In this document: positions 33,930 through 42,404 of the stretch, piece by piece
Layout: every line of letters starts with the position of its first letter
How positions within the stretch are numbered: position 1 is the stretch's first letter
From: an uncultured Eubacterium sp.
GTDB taxonomy: Bacteria > Bacillota > Clostridia > Lachnospirales > Lachnospiraceae
Reading direction: 5' to 3'
NCBI GenBank assembly: GCA_910577225.1
Contig: CAJTMV010000015.1
Location: 22,079 to 86,078 of the forward strand
DNA length: 64,000 bases
Translations under genes and position numbers: made by a program
Notes under the pieces: generated by a model
Seen by the model: the letters and a program-made list of their open reading frames with translations, nothing else
Database searches by the model: none
What the model was told of the DNA's origin: nothing

Positions 33930-35783
33930 ATGACCAGTAAAGAAGAAAAACTGTTCCAGGACCGTATGTCGCGCCATATCGATGAACTGCGCTGGCTGTA
34001 TATGGAGCTTTATGACAATGGTTCCATGTTTGCCGAGCTGTGTCAGAAACTCTATGATTATGCTGCCGAACGGTCAGCAGCATTGAAAAAACGGGATCTG
34101 GAGAGAGAAGAAAATCCGGACTGGTACAAATCCAATTCGCTTACAGGCATGATGATGTACATAGATAATTTTGCCGGAAATCTGAACGGACTGCGGGAAA
34201 AGCTGCCGTACGTTGAGCAGGCGGGCGTAAATCTTTTGCATCTGATGCCGTTTTTGGATACAGTGGCGGAACGCAGCGACGGCGGCTATGCTGTGGCGGA
34301 TTTTCGTAAAGTCAGGGCTGATCTGGGAACGATGGAAGATTTGGAACAACTGGCGGATGTATGCCATAAAAAAGGAATCAGTCTGTGTATGGACTTTGTC
34401 ATGAACCATACCAGCCAGGACCACGAATGGGCGCAAAGAGCCCGTCAGGGAGACGGGGAATATATGAGCCGGTATTTCTTTTATTCGGATCCTGCCATAC
34501 CTGCAGAGTATGAGAAGACCGTACCGCAGGTATTTCCTTCTACCGCGCCGGGAAATTTTACCTGGCTGGATGACTGTAACCATTATGTCATGACTTCCTT
34601 TTATCCTTACCAGTGGGATTTGAACTATCAGAATCCACGGGTATTCAACGAGATGATGTATAATTTTCTCTTTCTGGCGAACAAAGGTATGGATATGATT
34701 CGTATCGATGCCGTGCCGTACATATGGAAAGAGCTGGGAACGGATTGCCGAAACCTTCCGCAGGTTCATACGATCGTCCGTATGATGCGCATCATCGGTG
34801 AAATTGTCTGTCCGGGCGTGATCCTGCTGGGCGAGGTGGTCATGGAACCGGTCAAGGTAGTTCCGTATTTTGGAAGTATCGACAAACCGGAGTGCCATCT
34901 GTTATACAATGTGACCACGATGTGTACGACATGGCATACGGTGGCTACCAGAGATATGCGTCTGCTTCGCAGGCAGCTGGATGCGGTCAATGCGCTGCCA
35001 AAGAAATATGTATTTCTGAATTATCTCCGCTGTCACGATGATATCGGCTGGGGGCTGGATTATGAATGGCTGAAACAGAGCTTTGGTACAGATGAAGTAC
35101 TCCATAAGCGGTACCTGAACGATTACTTCCAGGGATTTACAGGCGACAGCAACAGCCGGGGCGAGCTGTACAATGATGATATTGCCAGCGGCGACGCCCG
35201 CCTCTGCGGTACAACGGCAAGTCTGTGCGGCATTGAAAAGGCAGGATTTGAACAGGATCATGCAGCGATGGAACGGGCGGTATGCTTCGATCTGACACTG
35301 CATGCCATGATGTTTATGCAGACCGGCATTCCAATGTTATACAGTGGGGACGAACTGGCTCAGGTAAATGATTACAGCTATAAAGACGATCCGAAAAAAG
35401 CAGCTGACAGTCGTTATCTGCACCGGGGCAAAATGAGATGGGAGCTTTCGGAGCGTATGCATGATCTGGAGACTCCTGAGGGAAGAGTATTTTGCGGACT
35501 GAACGCATTGCTCGCTCTGCGCGGAACCTGTCCGGCGTTTGGAACGGAGGCGGATGTGTGGACGCTGGATACGGGCGACGATGGTCTGCTCGCTATCGGA
35601 CGGTATGCGGATGGACAAAAAATTATAGGCGTATTTAATTTCACGGAGTGGGATAAGACCGTTACGTTTCCGCATGATTCCGGCGAATTTAAGGATATGC
35701 TGACAGATAAGAGTTATGTGCTGCAGGATCTGTCTGTTCCGGCGTACGGTTTTTATTATCTGGAGCAAAGGAGTGAAGCGTAA
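33930..35783 (+). CDS. GH13 subfamily 4 (amylosucrase-like) enzyme
   Basis: A 617-aa alpha-amylase-superfamily protein of the amylosucrase branch. Residues ~1-90 form the helical N-terminal domain of amylosucrases. GH13 motifs follow: DFVMNHTSQDH (region I), MIRIDAVPYIWKELGTDC (region II, nucleophile Asp), LLGEVV (region III, general acid Glu) and RCHDDIGWG (region IV, Asp). The SDGGYAVADFRKVRADLGTM stretch is amylosucrase-like. These enzymes act on sucrose, forming glucan or hydrolysing it. ATG 33930 is preferred to GTG 33921, given AAGCAGGTGA. Without a signal peptide it is cytosolic. It could equally be a sucrose hydrolase. Confidence 0.85.
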   Translation: MTSKEEKLFQDRMSRHIDELRWLYMELYDNGSMFAELCQKLYDYAAERSAALKKRDLEREENPDWYKSNSLTGMMMYIDNFAGNLNGLREKLPYVEQAGVNLLHLMPFLDTVAERSDGGYAVADFRKVRADLGTMEDLEQLADVCHKKGISLCMDFVMNHTSQDHEWAQRARQGDGEYMSRYFFYSDPAIPAEYEKTVPQVFPSTAPGNFTWLDDCNHYVMTSFYPYQWDLNYQNPRVFNEMMYNFLFLANKGMDMIRIDAVPYIWKELGTDCRNLPQVHTIVRMMRIIGEIVCPGVILLGEVVMEPVKVVPYFGSIDKPECHLLYNVTTMCTTWHTVATRDMRLLRRQLDAVNALPKKYVFLNYLRCHDDIGWGLDYEWLKQSFGTDEVLHKRYLNDYFQGFTGDSNSRGELYNDDIASGDARLCGTTASLCGIEKAGFEQDHAAMERAVCFDLTLHAMMFMQTGIPMLYSGDELAQVNDYSYKDDPKKAADSRYLHRGKMRWELSERMHDLETPEGRVFCGLNALLALRGTCPAFGTEADVWTLDTGDDGLLAIGRYADGQKIIGVFNFTEWDKTVTFPHDSGEFKDMLTDKSYVLQDLSVPAYGFYYLEQRSEA

Positions 35784-35785
35784 AT

Positions 35786-38065
35786 ATGGCGATAATCATC
35801 GATGATGAGAACAGGATTTTTACATTACAGACCCAAAATACAACCTATCAGATGAAGGCAGATACACAGAATGTTCTGCTGCATACGTATTACGGGGAAA
35901 AAACGGATCACAGTGACAAATCTCTTTTGATTTACCGGGCAGACAGAGGTTTTTCAGGCAATCCATATGAAATAGGAAAGCGTGACAGGACCTATTCCCT
36001 GGATTCTCTTCCGCAGGAATACAGCAGTTTTGGAACCGGCGATTACAGGATCACTTCCTTAAGAGTACAGAATCAAGACGGAAGTCAGGCGGCGGAGCTG
36101 CGCTATGCCGGATACCGTGTACAGAAAGGGAAATATGATATTCCAGGACTTCCGGCGGCGTATGCACAAAATGAAGAAGCGGAAACGCTGATCATCCGGC
36201 TGGCTGACGCATATTCCGGCCTGGAGGCAGAGCTTTATTACGGGATACTGGAAGAGATGGATATCATTACCAGGGCTGTCAAAATAACCAATTACGGAAA
36301 AGAAGACGTGATTTTAAATAAGGCAGCCAGTATGAATCTTGACTGGGAGTACGGCGATTTTGAGTGGATATCTTTTTATGGAAGGCACAGCATGGAGATG
36401 AACTTTCAAAGAGAAAAGATCCATCATGGCATACAGGCGATTGGAAGTGTCCGGGGATCCAGCAGCCATCAGTACAATCCTTTTGCCATAGTATGTGAAA
36501 AAGGCTCGAATGAAACAATGGGGAGCTGCTATGGTTTTTCATTTGTTTACAGCGGGGAATTTTTGATCGAGGCAGAGAAGGATCAGCTTGACAGAACCAG
36601 ACTGATCTGCGGGATTCATCCGGATAATTTCTCCTGGAAGCTGCAAAACGGCGATATGCTCTGGCTGCCGGAAGTAATCATGACGCACAGCAGCAGCGGA
36701 ACAGGAAAGCTAAGCAGAAATTTACATAAGGTAATCAGGGAGCATATCTGTCGGGGAAAATGGAAAAACAGTCGCTGCCCGATATTAATTAATAACTGGG
36801 AGGCAACTTATTTTAAATTTAACGGAGAAAAACTGACAGAAATCGCAAAACAGGCAAAGCAGCTGGGAATAGAATTGTTTGCACTGGATGACGGCTGGTT
36901 TGGAAACAGGGAAGATGACAGTTCCGGACTGGGCGACTGGTTTGCGAATGAAAAGAAACTTGGCTGTACGTTAAAGGAGCTGGCAGAGCGTATTACCGCA
37001 GAAGGGATGCAGTTCGGCATCTGGCTGGAGCCGGAAGGAATATCCGAAGACAGCGACTTATACAGACGCCACCCGGACTGGGCAGTAGGAATTCCCGGAA
37101 GAAAAGCCTGCCTGAGCAGATGTCAGTGGATTTTGGATTTTTCCAGAAAAGACGTACAGGATTACATTATAGAACGAATTTCGAAGCTGCTCGACGGGAT
37201 ACCGGTTTCATATGTGAAATGGGACTGCAATCGGGCAATCTGTGATAAATTCAGCAGACTGCTGGACAGCGGCCGGCAGGGAGAGTTTGCTCACAGATAT
37301 GTGCTGGGACTGTACAGGGTATTGGAAGAACTGACAGAAAAATTTCCGGAAATATTGTTTGAAGGCTGCGGCGGAGGCGGGGGCCGGTTTGATGCCGGCA
37401 TGCTTTACTATATGCCGCAGTCATGGGGCAGCGATACTACAGATGCGATTGAAAGACTGAGCATTCAGTACGGGGCTTCTTTTGGATATCCGGTTTCTGC
37501 GATGGGAACGCATGTCTCGACATCCCCGAATCATCAGACCGGACGGGCAGTACCGCTTTCTACAAGAGGGTGTGTGGCGATGGCAGGCACGTTTGGCTAT
37601 GAACTGGACATCAGCACACTGACACAGGAAGAAAAGGCGGAAGTAAAAGAGCAGATAAGCAGATTTAAAAAATATTACGAGCTCATACAGTATGGCGAAT
37701 ATTATAGGATATCCAGTCCATATGAAGGTACGTGCACCGTATGGGAAATCGCGGACCCGTCCGGCAGGGAAGCGATGGTCAGCGCCGTTTATCATCATGC
37801 GCAGGCCAATCCGGCGCCGGTCAGAGTAAAAGTGCAGGGATTAAAGGATGAAGCCGGCTATCAGCTGTTTCTGAACGAGGACCTGAAAGAAAAATATCCC
37901 GGAAGGCGGCTGCCATATGGATTTGGTTCCGGTGAAGTCTTAAGCGGCGCTGCATTAAAGCAGTTTGGCTTTGTTGTGCCAGAAGCGATAAACGGGTTTC
38001 AGGCATGGCAGATTCATATCAAAGAATGTCAGCCGGTCATTGAAACAGGCGGACGCTGCGTATAG
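35786..38065 (+). CDS. GH36 alpha-galactosidase
   Basis: A 759-aa cytosolic GH36 enzyme of the usual length. The N-terminal beta-supersandwich is followed by the TIM barrel with FALDDGWFGNRED. The catalytic nucleophile is Asp480 in YVKWDCNR, and the acid/base is Asp550 in SDTTDA, at positions very close to those of characterised GH36 enzymes. CGGGGGRFDAGM is intact. It removes alpha-1,6-galactose from raffinose-family sugars and melibiose. It begins 2 bp after the GH13 stop. With the neighbouring sucrose-active-like GH13 enzyme it could split raffinose completely. A terminator at 38137-38183 closes the operon. Confidence 0.95.
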   Translation: MAIIIDDENRIFTLQTQNTTYQMKADTQNVLLHTYYGEKTDHSDKSLLIYRADRGFSGNPYEIGKRDRTYSLDSLPQEYSSFGTGDYRITSLRVQNQDGSQAAELRYAGYRVQKGKYDIPGLPAAYAQNEEAETLIIRLADAYSGLEAELYYGILEEMDIITRAVKITNYGKEDVILNKAASMNLDWEYGDFEWISFYGRHSMEMNFQREKIHHGIQAIGSVRGSSSHQYNPFAIVCEKGSNETMGSCYGFSFVYSGEFLIEAEKDQLDRTRLICGIHPDNFSWKLQNGDMLWLPEVIMTHSSSGTGKLSRNLHKVIREHICRGKWKNSRCPILINNWEATYFKFNGEKLTEIAKQAKQLGIELFALDDGWFGNREDDSSGLGDWFANEKKLGCTLKELAERITAEGMQFGIWLEPEGISEDSDLYRRHPDWAVGIPGRKACLSRCQWILDFSRKDVQDYIIERISKLLDGIPVSYVKWDCNRAICDKFSRLLDSGRQGEFAHRYVLGLYRVLEELTEKFPEILFEGCGGGGGRFDAGMLYYMPQSWGSDTTDAIERLSIQYGASFGYPVSAMGTHVSTSPNHQTGRAVPLSTRGCVAMAGTFGYELDISTLTQEEKAEVKEQISRFKKYYELIQYGEYYRISSPYEGTCTVWEIADPSGREAMVSAVYHHAQANPAPVRVKVQGLKDEAGYQLFLNEDLKEKYPGRRLPYGFGSGEVLSGAALKQFGFVVPEAINGFQAWQIHIKECQPVIETGGRCV

Positions 38066-38136
38066 ACGGCGTATTTCTGACAGGCAGAGTGATTCAAATA
38101 TTTAGGAGTTGTAAAACGTTGTAGGATGCGTTTGGC

Positions 38137-38183
38137 AGGCGTATTGCAGTTCACGGTGAACGTGTGCTGCGGTACGCCTTTTT
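38137..38183 (+). terminator. Terminator of the sugar operon
   Basis: AGGCGTA (38137-38143) pairs with TACGCCT (38173-38179), with inner pairing GTTCAC/GTGAAC, and ends in five T residues. It lies 71 bp after the alpha-galactosidase stop. Apart from this, 38066-38430 holds only a possible promoter. Confidence 0.75.
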
Positions 38184-38297
38184 CGTTTGCCGGCAGGGAA
38201 AGGCGGTAACCGTTTTATGGAGGTATCTGCATGGCTGTGAAAGGGAATCGTTTTCGTATAAGGAAATCATGTTGCAGATGTTTTTTTGCCGGGAGTA

Positions 38298-38306
38298 TGG
38301 TAAAAT
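38298..38306 (+). promoter_or_regulatory. Possible extended -10 promoter
   Basis: TGG followed by TAAAAT (38301-38306) forms an extended -10; no -35 is at the right distance. It is 124 bp ahead of the AAA-family gene and suggests separate transcription from the sugar operon. Confidence 0.3.
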
Positions 38307-38430
38307 GATAAAGGGGTTTCCTGCAAAGGTGATTTTGCAGGGACAGGAACCAGAAAAAAGCGAAAAGAAATACAGGTTAAAATACTGTTCGATCATAAAG
38401 CAGAAATCAGAGAAAGGAGAAGGACACGAA

Positions 38431-40152
38431 ATGAAAACCGGAAAAAAGAAACTCCCAGTCGGAATTGAAAATTTTGAAGAAATACGGATGAAAGGTTTTT
38501 ATTATGTAGACAGAACCAGATTGATCAGGGAACTGCTTGAGAACTGGGGAAAGGTAACTTTGTTTACCCGACCGAGAAGATTTGGAAAGTCTCTGAATAT
38601 GAGCATGCTGAAAAGTTTCTTTGAACCGGGCGGCAGGAAAGAAGTTTTTCAGGGACTGGCAATTTCAAAAGAGGTTTCTTTATGTGAAGAGTATATGGGG
38701 AAATTTCCGGTAATTTCGATGTCCCTGAAAGAAATCGACGCAGATTCTTTTGATACTGCAAGGGAACTGGCGATTCAGATGATCAATGGGCAGGCCCGTC
38801 GATTCCAGTATCTTTTGGACAGCAAACGTCTTACATCTTATGACAGGGAAGCATATACTGCGCTGCTGCGGGCAGATATGAGTGAAGCTGTTTTATACGG
38901 CAGCCTGAAAGTGTTGTCGGAACTGTTGGAAAAGCATTATGGCCGAAAAGTGATTCTTTTGCTCGATGAGTATGATGTTCCGTTATCAAAAGCGCTTGAT
39001 CAGGGATATTATGACGCCATGCTTTTGCTGATTCGCAATCTGTTTCAGCAGGCGCTCAAGACGAATGATTGTCTGGAATTTGCAGTACTGACCGGCTGCA
39101 TGCGCATTTCAAAAGAAAGTATATTTACCGGATTGAATAATTTGCGTGTGTTATCTGTTGCGGATGTGGAGTTTGGCGAATATTTTGGATTTACGGACGG
39201 GGAAGTAAAAGAGCTGCTGGAATATTATAACCTTTCCGAAAGCTATGAGGATGTCAGGAAATGGTATGACGGATATCAGTTCGGTCATACAGAAGTATAT
39301 TGTCCATGGGACGTAATATGTCATTGTAATAAGCTCTGTGCAGACAGCGGCGCTCAGCCGCAAAATTATTGGTCCAATACGAGCAATAATGACGTGGTGA
39401 AGAAGTTTATACAAAGTGCAGATATTGGCACGACAAAGGATGAAATTGAAAAACTGGTTGCAGGAGAGGTTATTAAAAAGGAAATTCATCAGGAACTGAC
39501 TTATAAAGAGACGTATCATTCTATCGATCATATATGGAGCGTTCTTTTTACCTCTGGTTATCTTACGATGCGGGGAAAGGCTGAAGGGAAAAAAATTTGT
39601 CTGGCGATACCCAATATGGAGATTCGTGAGATTTTCACAGATCAGATTATGGAGTTTTTTAAAGAAAGCATAAGAAAGAATGGGGTTGCCGTAAACGCTT
39701 TTTGCGACGCGCTCCAAAGTGGAGACGCACAAAAAGTGGAAAAAGGATTTTCGGATTATTTGCGAAAGACGATTGGTATTCGGGATACATTTGTAAAAAA
39801 ACCAATGAAAGAAAACTTTTACCATGGGATTCTTTTGGGACTTCTGGGTTATAAGGATACATGGATCCTGTCATCGAACGAGGAATCCGGAGATGGATAC
39901 GGTGATATTCTTGTGAGGAGCGAGGATGAAGCATTCGGTATCGTGATCGAGGTGAAATATGCAGAGGACGGTAGAATGGAGCAAACCTGCAAAGAGGCGA
40001 TGAAACAGATAGAAAGCAGACGCTATGAGGAAGTACTTCTGAAAGAGGGAATAGAACATATTTTAAAATATGGGATTGCGTGCTATAAAAAGCGCTGTAA
40101 GGTTATCTCTCATAATACAGACGATAAAAACGAACACGATGCTGTATGTTAG
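38431..40152 (+). CDS. AAA-ATPase-like / PD-(D/E)XK nuclease-superfamily protein
   Basis: A 573-aa protein of the paired PF09820/PF08011 type. The N-terminal P-loop is the family's variant RPRRFGKSLNMSML, with Walker B VILLLDEYDVP near residue 180. The C-terminal domain has a nuclease-fold signature: GYGDILV followed by IVIEVKYA (Asp...Glu-x-Lys). These proteins occur in many copies in gut Clostridia and Bacteroidetes; a defence or mobile role has been suspected but none is established to my knowledge. ATG 38431 follows AAAGGAGAAGG; the reading frame upstream of it is not protein-like. Confidence 0.85.
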   Translation: MKTGKKKLPVGIENFEEIRMKGFYYVDRTRLIRELLENWGKVTLFTRPRRFGKSLNMSMLKSFFEPGGRKEVFQGLAISKEVSLCEEYMGKFPVISMSLKEIDADSFDTARELAIQMINGQARRFQYLLDSKRLTSYDREAYTALLRADMSEAVLYGSLKVLSELLEKHYGRKVILLLDEYDVPLSKALDQGYYDAMLLLIRNLFQQALKTNDCLEFAVLTGCMRISKESIFTGLNNLRVLSVADVEFGEYFGFTDGEVKELLEYYNLSESYEDVRKWYDGYQFGHTEVYCPWDVICHCNKLCADSGAQPQNYWSNTSNNDVVKKFIQSADIGTTKDEIEKLVAGEVIKKEIHQELTYKETYHSIDHIWSVLFTSGYLTMRGKAEGKKICLAIPNMEIREIFTDQIMEFFKESIRKNGVAVNAFCDALQSGDAQKVEKGFSDYLRKTIGIRDTFVKKPMKENFYHGILLGLLGYKDTWILSSNEESGDGYGDILVRSEDEAFGIVIEVKYAEDGRMEQTCKEAMKQIESRRYEEVLLKEGIEHILKYGIACYKKRCKVISHNTDDKNEHDAVC

Positions 40153-40184
40153 CAGAAAAAATCATCATGTGGAGGAGGTATACG

Positions 40185-40420
40185 ATGAAACAAGAATGCA
40201 TAATATGCGGCGCGCCGCTTCATTAAAAAAACTGATGGATCAGCCGTTTTGTCATATGCATGGGCCGGAACACCACGTGATGACGGGGGCTTCGTTACTG
40301 ACCGCTTATAAGAACGCTGGAGGCGATATCGATCTAAAGCAGGCACTGGTCGAAATGACGAACCGGGGGAAAAGCGCTGAAACAATCAGAAGTAATATGC
40401 AGTTATGCAGCGCAAAATAA
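40185..40420 (+). pseudogene. Broken DUF5714-family gene
   Basis: A strong GGAGGAGGT site (40171-40179) leads into ATG 40185, which encodes MKQECIICGAPLH and then a stop. The start is a zinc-finger-like CxxC of DUF5714 proteins. A family-like C-terminal part follows in another frame: KKLMDQPFCHMHGPEHHVMT, ASLLTAYKNAGGDID and SAETIRSNMQLCSAK, up to 40420. The middle of the protein (~50-100 residues with further Cys pairs) is missing, so an internal deletion with frameshift has destroyed the gene. The longer forward reading frame starting at 40070 joins unrelated sequence to this remnant. Confidence 0.7.
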
Positions 40421-40528
40421 TCAGTGCATTGGCAAACGCTGTCCGTTTGCAAAGGGAAACCACTGAGTATGACATGGGACTGACTATATTCTGCGCTGAT
40501 TTTTCTGGGTGAGACATCCTGTTTTTTA

Positions 40529-41191
40529 TTACGGTTCGGTTTCTCCCAATTCTTCTGAAGCAGTATCGTCTTTTACGATTTCCCAGCGCACTTCATATTC
40601 CGTGCCAATCGTATCTGCAATATTATTCACATAATTCAGTAATAAAGTCCGTGCCCGTTCCTGTGCCTGCAGCAGCAACGATTCGTCCTTCTGCGCTTCT
40701 TCCAGCATCGTTTGCTGGGCTTTTTCAAACGCGTCTGTCTGGTCCTGCGCGGTGATCTTCTCAGCGCCCAGTCCTGTTTGTTCCGTATAAAAGGTATCTT
40801 CGGATAATGACGTTTCGTCTATCTTACAGCTGATAATTTTCGCTTCCGGCAAAGTGATCGTAACGACCTGACCGGTAATCTGAAGATCCAGCCTGCTGAT
40901 GTCGATGCCTATTTTTACAATACCGGAATATTCCATCCATAGTTTTTTGTTCGTGTTCCAAAATAATACTTTCTTATCGGTACTTGATTTGGCCGTATTA
41001 TGGTAATAACATTCCAGGGTAGCCAGTTCGCAGACAGACCGCAGCTGTCCGGTCGTTAACTGTTCTGCGGCAGGCGGCTGTTCTTTGGACTGCGTGCTCT
41101 TGTGACTGCAGCCGGTGAGCGTAACGGACAGTATCATAAGAAAACCGGCGCAGAATCGGGTGATTCGGTTGGTAAGATTTTTATTCTTCAT
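40529..41191 (-). CDS. DUF4230 lipoprotein
   Basis: A 220-aa protein of the DUF4230 type. A lipoprotein signal peptide is clear: basic start, FCAGFLMILSVTLTGC with the lipobox ending in Cys28. The mature part has the family's repeated strands (SVCELATLECYYHN, YSGIVKIGIDISRLDLQITG, VTITLPEAKI) followed by an amphipathic coiled-coil C-terminus. Function is unknown. It overlaps its upstream paralogue by 11 bp and starts with ATG after GGAGG. Confidence 0.75.
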   Translation of the reverse strand: MKNKNLTNRITRFCAGFLMILSVTLTGCSHKSTQSKEQPPAAEQLTTGQLRSVCELATLECYYHNTAKSSTDKKVLFWNTNKKLWMEYSGIVKIGIDISRLDLQITGQVVTITLPEAKIISCKIDETSLSEDTFYTEQTGLGAEKITAQDQTDAFEKAQQTMLEEAQKDESLLLQAQERARTLLLNYVNNIADTIGTEYEVRWEIVKDDTASEELGETEP

Positions 41192-41876
41192 AATGATATC
41201 CTCCGGATCCGATGATTTTGAGGGAATAATCCTTATTCTGATCTAAAAATGGCTGTGTCAGCGCCCTGACCGTGTTGATGGCATTTTCCTGCGCCAGCTC
41301 ATACAACAGCCGGTTCGTTTTGCATTCTGCCTCAGCGTCCGCCTTACATGCCGGAAGAGCTGTAATCGAGACGTGTTCGTCATTGGCGTCGTGATCTGCA
41401 AATATATAATCCAAAGAGCCGGGATCGATTGCAATATCCGTAATTGTAACCTCCGGCAGCGTAACGACCAGTATATTTTTTTCCGTGTCTGGATGGCTGC
41501 CTTTGCCGCTGTCTGTTTGTGTTTCCTGACTGGTCTGGAGCGAAACCGTTATTTTTTCCATATCGATGCCGATGCTTACTTTGGCGTTGTAGGCAGCGTA
41601 ATAAAGCAAATGATCGGCATCGTTTCGTATGGCTGCCACACCGTTATAAGTAACCTGATAGGTGGATAGTTCGCTGATTTTCAGCGTTTTTTCCAGACGG
41701 GACGAAGTTTCTGTCGTAGTGACCGGCTGTCTGGACGTATCGTCGATCGAACGGCGCCAGAGAAAGCAGACGAACAGAATCAGTAATGTGGCGGCGATCA
41801 GTGTGCGGATAAATCTGGTAATATCTCTAAGACCAGTGGGTCTGTTGTGTTCTTCAGTATGTTGTTCAGACGCCAT
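41181..41876 (-). CDS. DUF4230 membrane-anchored protein
   Basis: A 231-aa paralogue of the downstream lipoprotein: one N-terminal membrane helix (FIRTLIAATLLILFVCFLW, residues ~23-42) and an extracytoplasmic DUF4230 domain (STYQVTYNGVAAI, YAAYNAKVSIGIDMEKITV, LVVTLPEVTITDI). ATG 41876 is chosen because AGGAGGA ends directly at the longer ATG 41882, too close for initiation. The two genes form a unit, one product in the membrane and one as a lipoprotein. Function is unknown. Confidence 0.75.
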   Translation of the reverse strand: MASEQHTEEHNRPTGLRDITRFIRTLIAATLLILFVCFLWRRSIDDTSRQPVTTTETSSRLEKTLKISELSTYQVTYNGVAAIRNDADHLLYYAAYNAKVSIGIDMEKITVSLQTSQETQTDSGKGSHPDTEKNILVVTLPEVTITDIAIDPGSLDYIFADHDANDEHVSITALPACKADAEAECKTNRLLYELAQENAINTVRALTQPFLDQNKDYSLKIIGSGGYHYEE

Positions 41877-41961
41877 GTGCATTCCTCCTGTATGTGCGGG
41901 TTTATGATGTCACTATTTTATCATAGCAGGAAATTCTGCACAAGGAATTGTTTTTTGAAAT

Positions 41962-42010
41962 AAACAGTATAAAACAGTTGACAACAGTTCAATACTGTTA
42001 TATACTGTTT
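41962..42010 (+). promoter_or_regulatory. Promoter with phased operator of the GntR/ABC operon
   Basis: Promoter TTGACA (41978-41983), 17 bp, TATACT (42001-42006). It is embedded in a dyad: AAACAGTATA (41962-41971) pairs with TATACTGTTT (42001-42010). Within it AACAGT occurs at 41963, 41973 and 41983, and ACTGTT at 41994 and 42004, all at 10-bp steps. This covers -35 and -10 and should be the site of the YtrA-like regulator. Confidence 0.75.
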
Positions 42011-42029
42011 ACAACGAAGGAGGGAATCC

Positions 42030-42401
42030 ATGAATATCATTATTAATAATTCTTCGATGCAGCCGATTTATGAGCAGATTGTTTATCAGATCAAGGCAAA
42101 GATTATGAATGGAGAATTAAAAGAAGAAACTATGCTCCCGTCAGTTCGTACGTTAGCGAAAGAGATCAAAGTCAGTGCACTGACTGTAAAAAAGGCATAC
42201 GATGCGCTGGAAGAAGAAGGATTTGTGATTACAGTACATGGAAAAGGCAGTTTTATTACACTTGCAAACCAGGCGCTTATGCTGGAGGAGAAGAAAAAAG
42301 AAGTAGAGGCCGATTTGGAGATGGCCATCCGAAAAGGCAGAAGCTGTGGGATGAACAATGAGGAGCTGACAGAATTATTTCAGATTGTGCTGGAGGATTA
42401 G
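42030..42401 (+). CDS. GntR-family regulator, YtrA type
   Basis: A 123-aa regulator with an N-terminal winged helix-turn-helix (IYEQIVYQIKAKIMNGELKE, then MLPSVRTLAKEIKVSALTVK) and only a short helical dimerisation tail, the layout of the YtrA subfamily. These repress linked ABC-transporter operons, often in response to cell-wall antibiotics. The start follows GAAGGAGGG. It is first in an operon with an ATPase (3 bp gap) and a permease, and the upstream palindromic promoter suggests autorepression. Confidence 0.92.
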   Translation: MNIIINNSSMQPIYEQIVYQIKAKIMNGELKEETMLPSVRTLAKEIKVSALTVKKAYDALEEEGFVITVHGKGSFITLANQALMLEEKKKEVEADLEMAIRKGRSCGMNNEELTELFQIVLED

Positions 42402-42404
42402 AAA

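Noticed and set aside
38164..38430. N-terminal extension of the AAA/PD-(D/E)XK protein by ~89 residues
   Set aside because: The extension has no family match, covers the terminator tail and promoter, and a good Shine-Dalgarno site precedes ATG 38431.
40070..40420. 116-codon frame as an intact gene
   Set aside because: It joins the end of the preceding gene in another frame to a DUF5714 remnant; the proper start with its ribosome-binding site is in a different frame.
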